5,515 bases of DNA from an uncultured Lachnospiraceae bacterium (lineage in GTDB: Bacteria; Bacillota; Clostridia; Lachnospirales; Lachnospiraceae): positions 1-5,515 of the forward strand of contig CALDLG010000120.1 in assembly GCA_937910785.1 (NCBI GenBank), written 5' to 3'. This document shows, piece after piece, positions 1 to 5,514 of the stretch; position 1 is the stretch's first letter, and every line of letters begins with the position of its first letter. Below the pieces are notes generated by a model. It did no database searches. It had not been told where the DNA came from and saw nothing but the letters and a program-made list of their open reading frames with translations. The translations under genes were made by a program, and so were the position numbers.

Positions 1-280
1 AGGAATCCAGATATTCCTTCTGCTTCCGGAACTCCTGATAAAAGGTGTCGAAGTCCTCCGTCTCTATCTGCTTCGCCAGCAGATAAATGCCAAAAGCCGC
101 CGTCACGCCGATCGCCGGCGCACCGCGTACCTTCAATAAATAGATCGCGTTCCAGATCTCCTCGCCGGTCTTTAAACTGATGATTTCCGTCTTCCCCGGA
201 AGAAGCGTCTGGTCAATAATCACCACCGCGCTGTTTTCATCATCCAATGCCACCGTTTCATAATCCCTGATGCTTTTCAT
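1..280 (-). CDS. mtnA: S-methyl-5-thioribose-1-phosphate isomerase, N-terminal part (cut by window edge)
   Basis: MtnA is a cytosolic enzyme that converts 5-methylthioribose-1-phosphate to 5-methylthioribulose-1-phosphate, in methionine salvage or the related DHAP shunt that disposes of methylthioadenosine. About 93 residues are visible, starting MKSIRDYETVAL; the rest lies beyond base 1. The recognisable block is VRGAPAIGVTAAFG, about residues 51-64, the conserved N-terminal signature of the MtnA/eIF2B-like isomerase family. It is preceded by a typical DQTLLPGKTE stretch at about residues 24-33. The ATG at 280 is the only reasonable start in frame; a purine-rich AAAGGAAATGG lies upstream, but AGGA is about 15 bases away, longer than usual. 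A TTGAAG at about -35 distance can be seen with only a poor -10, so no promoter is called. The gene is separated from the permease upstream by a 220-base odd junction, so cotranscription is uncertain. Identification is firm. Confidence 0.95.
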   Translation of the reverse strand, partial: MKSIRDYETVALDDENSAVVIIDQTLLPGKTEIISLKTGEEIWNAIYLLKVRGAPAIGVTAAFGIYLLAKQIETEDFDTFYQEFRKQKEYLDS

Positions 281-402
281 AATATGTCGTCCATTTCCTT
301 TCGTATATTCCGTATTTTAACCCATTTCTTCAAGGCGGCCGGTCATACCGGATTACCACAGCCGTTCCCTCCGCTCAGTCATGCCGGACTGCCGGCGTCG
401 TT
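281..402. other. Leader region of mtnA with a small G/C hairpin
   Basis: This non-coding stretch lies between a stop codon at 403-405 (minus strand) and the mtnA start. A perfect 5-bp inverted repeat, GCCGG/CCGGC with a 4-base loop, occupies 383-396, just after that stop. It could be the stem of a degraded terminator, but no T-run follows it in the minus direction. A second short dyad, CCGG-TATGA-CCGG, follows further on. Promoter elements for mtnA should be here or upstream, but I see no convincing pair of boxes. The small plus-strand reading frame crossing this stretch has no ribosome binding site and is not considered a gene. Confidence 0.3.
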
Positions 403-534
403 TCAGCGCCCGGCAATCAGGTCCGCAAACCCGGCCCCTGCGGCCCTGCGCAGATCTTCAGGCTTTAACTCGATCTGAACACCGGGCCGTCCGCCGCAGC
501 TCAAATCCCAGGGCAGGCAGACCCGCCTGAGAAA
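403..534 (-). pseudogene. Possible 3'-end remnant of an unidentified gene, overlapping the end of the second permease
   Basis: In the frame shifted relative to the permease that ends at 501, the minus strand reads open from just after a TAA at 535-537 to a TGA at 403-405. The last part reads VQIELKPEDLRRAAGAGF followed by ADLIAGR and stop. Its composition, with an amphipathic Leu/Ala/Glu/Arg-rich helix and codons ending in G/C, is that of a real protein C-terminus rather than random sequence. There is no start codon with a ribosome binding site. Its first residues overlap the permease end in another frame, so the true junction is probably close to 500-530. I do not recognise the family. A gene formerly upstream of mtnA, whose 5' part was lost, would explain it. 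A chance open frame remains possible. Confidence 0.35.
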
Positions 535-1700
535 TTACCCGAAAGCAGATAATACGTCACCGGAAAAAGCTTCTCCAGCACGCCAAACAGCGGCAGATAT
601 GCCGCAAGACGAACCCACACCGGACAGCAGACGATGCATAACAGCATCAGGAGCGGGATTGCGGCCGCAATCGCTTCCTGTTTTCTCAATACTATTCTGA
701 TTATACTACAATATACAATAATAAGAAACTGATAAAAAAGGAGACTCACAATTTCTTTTCCGATTCCCCATAAAAACCCGCCTGTTCCTCCAACCGGCCG
801 GCCAATGCTTCCAAATGCCGCATGCCCGGTTACCCCAAGCGTAAACAGCGTTACGGCAGAGGTATAAACGGTCGGTATCCATATGTTGACCATTGTAGTC
901 ACTGTTTGCGGTGCGAGGCGCAGAAAGCGCTTCTCCTCACGGTCCTTAACATCCGTCAGCAAACCGCTCAAACCGCTCAGGAAAATACAGACCGCCAGCA
1001 TTCCCCGAAGGCGGAAGGAGGACGATACGGACCAAACCTCCTGTTGTTTTCCTCCGCTTTCAACATTTTCCTGCCTCTTTCCGCTGTCATTTCCATCTCT
1101 GTTTTCCTGCCCCTGATATAGAAAAGAAAAGGTACTTCCGTCCAGTAAATGTTTCTCGTATGCCGCCTGCGCAAAGGATACAATATCAGCTATGCTGTCC
1201 TGCCCTTCCGCCTTGAAAGCATCAGACCGCTCAATATAGTTTACATAATTTCTTTCCGAATACAGCGTAAAAACAATGCTCGCTATTTTTTCTTTGACTA
1301 TCTCAGTCATATTCGATGAAGAGGTAACGTAAAGCGTGATCGTTTCCTGCCATGCACCGTCTTCCAGTCCCTTCCATAAATCTTCGTGCAGAAAGACGCC
1401 GCAGTCCAGTTCGCCTCTTTCCACATCCTGCCGCATCTCTTTCTCATTCTCATATAACCGGAAACGTATCATTCCTTCCTGTTCCCCCAGAATCGTCAGG
1501 AATTTCCGCCGCATTTCTTCTTCCTGTCCTTCCAACATGATTCCGGTTTCCGTTCCGGCGCTTTCGCCCTGTCCCAAACGGTCAATCAAAACTGACAGCA
1601 GCGGCATAATCAACAGAAGCAGCAGAAACGCGGGCTTTTTTATAGTCCGCTTCATCAATAGCCGGAACCAGACCCAATAAGTTTTTAATCTGATCATCAT
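501..1700 (-). CDS. ABC-2 type transporter permease, apparently lacking its last membrane helix
   Basis: This is a membrane subunit of an ABC exporter with the ABC-2 (PF12698-like) plan: a cytoplasmic start rich in Arg/Lys, helix 1 at about residues 24-40, a soluble extracytoplasmic domain at about 41-228, then helices at about 229-250, 271-292, 317-337 and 341-365. Family members, including the neighbouring permease, normally have a sixth helix after the short FPVTYY-like motif. Here the protein stops about 20 residues after that motif with SGGSACPGI, so the C-terminus looks truncated or replaced. I place the start at the ATG at 1700, which overlaps the TGA of the upstream permease as ATGA and has GGAGG 8 bases upstream, giving 399 aa. 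A GTG at 1706 (401 aa) is a less likely alternative. The overlap indicates translational coupling and probably heterodimer formation with the upstream permease. The substrate is unknown. A functional ATPase partner is not encoded in this operon. Confidence 0.85.
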   Translation of the reverse strand: MMIRLKTYWVWFRLLMKRTIKKPAFLLLLLIMPLLSVLIDRLGQGESAGTETGIMLEGQEEEMRRKFLTILGEQEGMIRFRLYENEKEMRQDVERGELDCGVFLHEDLWKGLEDGAWQETITLYVTSSSNMTEIVKEKIASIVFTLYSERNYVNYIERSDAFKAEGQDSIADIVSFAQAAYEKHLLDGSTFSFLYQGQENRDGNDSGKRQENVESGGKQQEVWSVSSSFRLRGMLAVCIFLSGLSGLLTDVKDREEKRFLRLAPQTVTTMVNIWIPTVYTSAVTLFTLGVTGHAAFGSIGRPVGGTGGFLWGIGKEIVSLLFYQFLIIVYCSIIRIVLRKQEAIAAAIPLLMLLCIVCCPVWVRLAAYLPLFGVLEKLFPVTYYLLSGNFSGGSACPGI

Positions 1701-2956
1701 GCCCACAGCCTCCCTCCGGCCATCCGCCGGCGTGCGATTCCGTATGCCGCGGCTCCAAAAAGCGTCGTATAAAATAGCAGGAATCCCGCCGTTTTCCCCG
1801 AAAGTCTTCCGGAATACAGACTCCCTGCCGCATCGACCATCCAGGTCACCGGAAGAAACCGGCCGATCTTCCGCACTGCTTCCGGAAAAAAAACGGAAGG
1901 CAGAAACCCTCCTGCCAGATACTGCATCGACGCCGTCAGGAAAAATAACAGAAGAACCGCCGACGCTTCATTTCCCGCAATCTGAAACACCAGAAAAACA
2001 AAGGTCACCGCACACACCAAAAGCAACAGTGCGATACCCGCCTGCTTCATTCCGATCTTCGGCATCCATGCCCCATGTCCGGCCGCTCTGAATCCCGCTC
2101 TTACAAGTATGCCGAAAAAAAGCGCGCTGCATCCCATCCCGCATAGCCCGCACAGCCATTTGCCAAAACACTGCCTTCCCGTTCCGATTCCCTCTCTGAA
2201 AAGCTGATTTTGCAGCGCGGCAGGATTAGGCTGCATCGCCGGATAGCATGCCATACCGAGCAGCAGCAGAAAAAATATGCTGCCGGAAGCGATGCCATAT
2301 TGCAGCATGGACAGACCGCCAGAAGCGGAAAGCTCCTGTGTACGGTACAGAGCCAGTCTGTCCAATGCAAAAGCAAGATTATATCTGTCAATATCCATTT
2401 CCAGAACCGACAGCTGCTCTAATGCCTCATAAGCTGCCGCCGTATCATAAATTCCGTAAATCTCCGCCTGCGCGACGCGCAGCATCCGCACCCCCGCATC
2501 CGTCAGTTCTTTAAGCAGAGCCGATTCCATACCGGCATCCTCCGGAAAGTAAACCTGCACCGGGGCATTGTTTCCGGAAAGAATCCCCTCTACCATTCCT
2601 TCGGGCAGGACAAGCGCCGCTGCCGCTTTTCCCTCCCGCAGCATGGAAAAACCTTCCTCCTCCGATACGATCAGAAACCGGCAGATCTCCGAAATGCTTT
2701 CCATTCCCTGTACAAAACCAAGCAGCAGATCTGTCAGCGGATTTTCTTCCTTTTCGATAACCGCTATCGTGATCTGCAGGGCAGGCGTCTGCCGATAAAA
2801 AAGCTTTGCCGCGCCAAAAGCCGTCACCCCAAAGACCCCCAGAAGCAATACCGCCGCAAACAGCATGGCGGGCAGCTGCCTGATCGTCCGTTTCAGTTCC
2901 GTCTTCCACAAAATGAAAGTTCTTTTTCCGATAGCCGTCCGCCTCCTTTCTTTCAC
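1697..2956 (-). CDS. ABC-2 type transporter permease (full length)
   Basis: A 419-aa polytopic membrane protein with the complete ABC-2 exporter layout. It has a basic cytoplasmic N-terminus, helix 1 at about residues 29-52, an extracytoplasmic domain of roughly 165 residues, and five more helices at about 219-240, 266-286, 307-327, 331-353 and 388-408, ending in a basic tail (ARRRMAGG). The motif RFLPVTWM at about 366-373, before the last helix, corresponds to KLFPVTYY in the next gene, so the two permeases are paralogous and probably pair. The start is a GTG at 2956, with GGAGGG five bases upstream. It lies immediately after a five-unit 38-bp tandem array and in exact register with it, so its initiation signal is itself a copy of the repeat. 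The stop overlaps the next permease start (ATGA). The likely role is export or removal of a lipid, peptide or drug across the membrane, which is inferred from family only. No ATPase is encoded in the operon. Confidence 0.9.
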   Translation of the reverse strand: MKERRRTAIGKRTFILWKTELKRTIRQLPAMLFAAVLLLGVFGVTAFGAAKLFYRQTPALQITIAVIEKEENPLTDLLLGFVQGMESISEICRFLIVSEEEGFSMLREGKAAAALVLPEGMVEGILSGNNAPVQVYFPEDAGMESALLKELTDAGVRMLRVAQAEIYGIYDTAAAYEALEQLSVLEMDIDRYNLAFALDRLALYRTQELSASGGLSMLQYGIASGSIFFLLLLGMACYPAMQPNPAALQNQLFREGIGTGRQCFGKWLCGLCGMGCSALFFGILVRAGFRAAGHGAWMPKIGMKQAGIALLLLVCAVTFVFLVFQIAGNEASAVLLLFFLTASMQYLAGGFLPSVFFPEAVRKIGRFLPVTWMVDAAGSLYSGRLSGKTAGFLLFYTTLFGAAAYGIARRRMAGGRLWA

Positions 2957-3146
2957 ATATGCCCTCCGCCCCGGGCGCCTTCCCTGTATTTCGCATGCTC
3001 CTTCCGCCTTCGGCGCTTTCCCTGTATTTCACATGCTCCTTCCGCCTTCGACGCCTTCCCTGTATTTCACATGTTCTGTCCGCCTTGGGCACTTTCCCTG
3101 TATTTCACATGCTCCTTCCGCCTTCGGCGCTTCTTCCCCACTTCAT
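2957..3146 (-). repeat. Five tandem 38-bp repeats at a gene joint, each carrying an RBS-like and start-like sequence
   Basis: On the minus strand, units begin at 3146, 3108, 3070, 3032 and 2994, exactly 38 bases apart with no insertions or deletions. The typical unit begins GTGAAATACAGGGAAAGCGC and ends CGAAGGCGGAAGGAGCAT. Units 3 and 4 differ at only two positions. Unit 2 differs from unit 4 at five. Unit 1 matches unit 4 over its last 24 bases but has its own sequence in the first 14. Unit 5 is the most diverged, ending GGAGGGCATAT, which serves as the ribosome binding site of the permease starting at 2956. The array occupies all the space between the stop of the 459-aa gene and the permease start. 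It probably arose by slippage or unequal duplication of the original 4-base gene overlap. Confidence 0.93.
3029..3146 (-). other. Chain of three overlapping 13-residue mini-ORFs inside the repeats
   Basis: Three consecutive small reading frames occupy the first units: 3146-3105, 3108-3067 and 3070-3029. Each is 42 bases long including the stop. The first starts with an ATG overlapping the stop of the 459-aa gene (ATGA), and each later one starts with a GTG overlapping the stop of the one before (GTGA). Predicted peptides are MKWGRSAEGGRSM, MKYRESAQGGQNM and MKYREGVEGGRSM. Each internal start is preceded by an AGGAG or degenerate equivalent only about 3 bases upstream, closer than ideal. A fourth frame opens at 3032 but its stop has become CGA, so it reads on out of frame into the permease gene. 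The peptides may have no function: substitutions between units change residues freely. Passing ribosomes from gene to gene by termination-reinitiation is the plausible role, and it is inference. Expression is not shown by sequence alone. Confidence 0.4.
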
Positions 3147-4522
3147 AATCCGAAAATGGAAAGCGCCTTCAGATAACGCCAGATCTTTTTCATGATGCTG
3201 TCTCTCAGATTCTGATAGGCTTCTTCGTTTATTTCAAAAAGACGAATACTTTCTCCTTCCGGAGGCTCAATTTCTTCCCGTAACGGTTTTATCACCGCGT
3301 CTCCGTTCAGTTGAAAGGTTCCGATTCGGTCAACCGAAACGGTCAATTTGTGCAGCCTGGCCGTAACACTCGTGTCAGTTTCATCATACAGAATCTCCGT
3401 ATTCCATTCGACGGCAATTTTATCCGTCACATCATGTTTGTTGCCAAACACCGCCAGCAGCCGTTCATCCACTCCCAGTATCGACAAAGGAAGCTCCGTC
3501 CTCATACTGACAACTATGTCATCAATGCTGCGGTTATCTCCCAGAAAACAGATGTCTCCGGAAACTGCAAACTCGATTCTTTCCTCATCCTTCCCTATGG
3601 AAAGAACAATCGGCTTTTCCGGGGAAATCCGAATAATCCGGTCCGTCTTTTCCTCGACAGAAATGATCACTGCAATATCCTGCCCGCTTTCCGTCACAAT
3701 GCCGTTCTCTGCCGACAGACCGGCTAATGCCTCCATGCACTCTGCAAGTCTTGCATTGATCCAGTCTGCGGATATCGTCAGACGGTATTGACTGCATCGG
3801 TACTGCCTGTCATCCCGCTCCGGCACCTTGATATCGAGCGGTTTTTCCAGCTTTTCTATCAATACGGCTTCCTGCCAGCCTTCCAGATGCCGCGCCCACG
3901 AGACGGGATTTCTTTCCGAGAAAAAATCAAGTGAAAGCTCGCAGTCCTCCAGCTTTCCAAATATCTTCGCAAACAGAGACGCATTATACTGCTCATCGAT
4001 ACGGTCCGCGTCAAAGCTGAAGCTATGCTCGAAAAAATCAGGAAGCGTCAGCATAAGCTCCCGGTCCTCTCCATAAAGCTCCATTTCCATAAGCTTCACA
4101 TTCCTTACACTGAGCTTCGCGTCCGCCTTCATTTTCCGCGCATCGGCGTCCCGCACCAGTGTCGTATCGATTCCCAGCGTAAAGGGCAGTTCTTCTCCGC
4201 TGAAATTACAGACGGTTGTCAGACTGATCTGGTCAAGGCCGTTTCCCGGTCCGTTTCCGGTTGCCTCTTCCCACAGTTCCTGCCACTCCTGCACTTCCTT
4301 TGCCAGATTCCCGAAGGCATGTAAAAGCGCCCTTTCCTCCGTAAAATACAATTTTACAAAAATCAAAGCCGCAACGGCAGATACCGCAATGCAGACGGCA
4401 AAAATGCCCGCCGTCATTTTCCGGTTCCACCGATGTGGCCCTCGAAGACGCTTTTTTTCTTCTATTTCCGGAATCCGGATTTCTCCCATCTGTTCCATAA
4501 GGTCGACCGTTCCCTTCATCAT
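3143..4522 (-). CDS. Membrane-anchored extracytoplasmic protein of unknown function, first gene of the permease operon
   Basis: I do not recognise this family. The protein has up to 459 residues. A cytoplasmic head of about 35 residues, rich in Arg/Lys just before the membrane (RLRGPHRWNRK), is followed by one hydrophobic helix at about 37-57 and an extracytoplasmic domain of about 400 residues. There is no lipobox Cys, so it is a signal-anchor protein rather than a lipoprotein. After the membrane comes a short charged helical stretch (about 61-88), then mostly alternating beta-type sequence with a helical C-terminus. The first ATG (4522) has no Shine-Dalgarno sequence and lies only a few bases from the predicted transcript start; the ATG at 4498 (MEQMGEIRI) has AAGGGA about 12 bases upstream and is a real alternative, giving 451 aa. 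The stop is followed by the 38-bp array and two ABC-2 permeases, so an accessory, sensor or substrate-capture role for that transporter is plausible but inferred. Confidence 0.8.
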   Translation of the reverse strand: MMKGTVDLMEQMGEIRIPEIEEKKRLRGPHRWNRKMTAGIFAVCIAVSAVAALIFVKLYFTEERALLHAFGNLAKEVQEWQELWEEATGNGPGNGLDQISLTTVCNFSGEELPFTLGIDTTLVRDADARKMKADAKLSVRNVKLMEMELYGEDRELMLTLPDFFEHSFSFDADRIDEQYNASLFAKIFGKLEDCELSLDFFSERNPVSWARHLEGWQEAVLIEKLEKPLDIKVPERDDRQYRCSQYRLTISADWINARLAECMEALAGLSAENGIVTESGQDIAVIISVEEKTDRIIRISPEKPIVLSIGKDEERIEFAVSGDICFLGDNRSIDDIVVSMRTELPLSILGVDERLLAVFGNKHDVTDKIAVEWNTEILYDETDTSVTARLHKLTVSVDRIGTFQLNGDAVIKPLREEIEPPEGESIRLFEINEEAYQNLRDSIMKKIWRYLKALSIFGL

Positions 4523-4533
4523 ATATTAAGGGA

Positions 4534-4562
4534 ATTATAACGTGTCTGGTCTGATTTTTCAA
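4534..4562 (-). promoter_or_regulatory. Strong sigma-70/SigA-type promoter for the permease operon
   Basis: On the minus strand a TTGAAA box (4562-4557, five of six matches to TTGACA) is followed by exactly 17 bases and a perfect TATAAT (4539-4534). Transcription would be expected to start about seven bases further, near 4527-4526 at an A. That is only 4-5 bases before the ATG at 4522. The position fits a dedicated promoter for the three-gene operon, separate from the ATPase gene upstream. It implies either a nearly leaderless mRNA or use of the downstream ATG at 4498. Confidence 0.75.
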
Positions 4563-4641
4563 TGGTGTTCCGAAAATGCCAATTATGCCCATACGCCCGC
4601 ACTCTGTCGGTTAATACGTTTCCACCTGTTATGGCTCAGAC

Positions 4642-4651
4642 AAGCCGGCTT
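4642..4651. other. Perfect 10-bp palindrome upstream of the operon promoter
   Basis: AAGCCGGCTT reads the same on both strands. It lies about 80 bases upstream of the -35 box of the operon promoter and about 35 bases past the stop of the ATPase gene. It could be half of a regulator site or simply part of the ATPase transcript end. Nothing nearby in the window encodes a regulator, and a palindrome this short may be chance. Confidence 0.2.
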
Positions 4652-4654
4652 CCG

Positions 4655-4683
4655 CTTTATATAACAATCAGTTGTTTCACTGA
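4655..4683 (-). terminator. Weak terminator-like hairpin after the ATPase gene
   Basis: Five bases past the TAA of the ATPase gene, the minus strand has TCAGT-GAAACA-ACTGA, a perfect 5-bp stem with a 6-base loop at 4683-4668. It is followed by the T-rich but interrupted TTGTTATAT. The position is right for a Rho-independent terminator, but the stem is short and A/T-containing and the T-run is broken. It would be inefficient at best. Confidence 0.3.
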
Positions 4684-4687
4684 AATT

Positions 4688-5449
4688 TTACCATCCCAGT
4701 TCCAACAGCCAGTTATTTAACAGCTTCTCCCTGTCCTTCTCTTTTATCTTCAGGTCTTCAGGACTTATATACTCGCCCTTAATGTTACCATCTACAATAT
4801 ATAAGACTCTGGAACACTTCGCGGCCACCTTTGCATCATGGGTTACCAGCATAATCGTTGTTCCTTCTTTGTTTAACTTTACCAGTTCCTCCATTACCCC
4901 GTTTGACGTAGTCCTGTTCAAAGCTCCCGTAGGTTCATCCGCAAATAAAACCTCAGGCCTGTTAATCATACTTCTACAGATGCAGGCTCTCTGAAGCTGC
5001 CCTCCCGAAACTTCATTGATGTCGTTATCGGCGACGTCAATAATACCCAGCTTACGCATCAGGTTCTGTCCACGCCCAACAGTTTCCTTACGTGTTTCGT
5101 TGTTTTTGTTAGATTGAACCGCAGGTAGAATAATGTTATCCAGTACCGTTAGATTTTTCAACATGTACATCTGCTGAAAGATAAAACCCATTTCGTCAAG
5201 ACGTAAGTCGGCAAGCTCTTTCTCGCTCATTTTAACAATGTTCTTTCCGCAGAATTTCACTTCCCCTGCTGTAATGCTATCCATACCGGAAACCGCATAA
5301 AGAAGAGTTGATTTCCCAGAGCCTGACGGACCCATAATTGCTACCATTTCGCCCTCAGAAACGGTAAGGTTTACATTTTTCAAAACGTTGTTCTGACGTT
5401 TGTTTACGATATATGTTTTACAGAGGTCTTTTACTTCTAAGATATTCAT
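4688..5449 (-). CDS. ABC transporter ATP-binding protein, MacB/LolD/BceA type
   Basis: This 253-aa soluble ATPase would energise a membrane transporter from the cytoplasmic face. All motifs are present and intact: aromatic A-loop Tyr at about 13, Walker A GPSGSGKS at 40-47, Q-loop FQQ at 91-93, signature VSGGQ at 147-151, Walker B LFADEP at 168-173 with catalytic Glu172, and switch His204 in THD. The stretch MGFIFQQMYMLKNLTVLDNI is typical of the LolD/MacB/BceA branch, whose partners are FtsX-fold permeases, often in antimicrobial-peptide resistance or lipoprotein/lipid handling. The ATG at 5449 has AAAGGAAG five bases upstream. No FtsX-type permease follows it; downstream is an independently promoted operon of ABC-2 permeases, a different fold. 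Its partner may lie upstream, beyond the window edge, or elsewhere. The gene is visibly more A/T-rich than the operon downstream, which suggests a different history. Substrate unknown. Confidence 0.93.
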   Translation of the reverse strand: MNILEVKDLCKTYIVNKRQNNVLKNVNLTVSEGEMVAIMGPSGSGKSTLLYAVSGMDSITAGEVKFCGKNIVKMSEKELADLRLDEMGFIFQQMYMLKNLTVLDNIILPAVQSNKNNETRKETVGRGQNLMRKLGIIDVADNDINEVSGGQLQRACICRSMINRPEVLFADEPTGALNRTTSNGVMEELVKLNKEGTTIMLVTHDAKVAAKCSRVLYIVDGNIKGEYISPEDLKIKEKDREKLLNNWLLELGW

Positions 5450-5463
5450 AATAGCTTCCTTTC

Positions 5464-5514
5464 TTATTCAATATTAGCAGTGTCGGATGGCTGAATCTTT
5501 CTTGTGTAAAGTGA
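5464..5514 (-). CDS. Possible C-terminal end of an upstream gene (cut by window edge)
   Basis: In one minus-strand frame, 16 residues (SLYTRKIQPSDTANIE) run from the window edge to a TAA at 5464-5466. That stop is 14 bases before the ATPase start and leaves room for the ATPase ribosome binding site, as in a tight operon. A tail of the form basic residue, then hydrophobic, then a Pro-containing polar end resembles the cytoplasmic ends of FtsX-type permeases. That would supply the missing partner of the ATPase. Sixteen residues are too few to prove a gene; another frame ends at 5474-5476 and would be an alternative. Confidence 0.3.
   Translation of the reverse strand, partial: SLYTRKIQPSDTANIE

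Noticed and set aside
301..340. A promoter for mtnA (TTGAAG with A/T-rich bases 17 downstream)
   Set aside because: The -10 position reads GAATAT, only three of six matches, and the better TAAAAT nearby has no -35 at proper spacing.
383..396. G/C hairpin as a Rho-independent terminator before mtnA
   Set aside because: A 5-bp stem with a 4-base loop exists, but no T-run follows in the direction of transcription.
284..478. Plus-strand open frame in the mtnA upstream region
   Set aside because: No Shine-Dalgarno sequence, Pro/Ala/Ser-rich composition, and it is antisense to the probable gene remnant; all supported genes here are on the other strand.
1699..2091. Plus-strand open frame of 130 codons antisense to the first permease
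   Set aside because: Pro/Ser/Arg-rich composition typical of an antisense shadow of a G/C-rich hydrophobic gene; no initiation signal.
2511..3092. Long minus-strand open frame of 193 codons running through the repeats and across the first permease
   Set aside because: It is the read-through of mini-ORF 4 in a frame different from the permease, with basic, low-complexity and Cys/Gly/Arg-rich sequence lacking any domain. The permease frame has clear membrane helices and is the real gene.
2957..3146. The 38-bp repeats as a CRISPR array
   Set aside because: The copies are directly adjacent with no unique spacers between them, and their period is locked to gene start and stop codons, so this is a plain tandem repeat.
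3348..3791. Plus-strand open frame of 147 codons, and an overlapping one at 3311-3727
   Set aside because: Both lie antisense to the 459-aa gene, have Ser/Arg-rich shadow-like composition and no ribosome binding site or neighbouring plus-strand genes.
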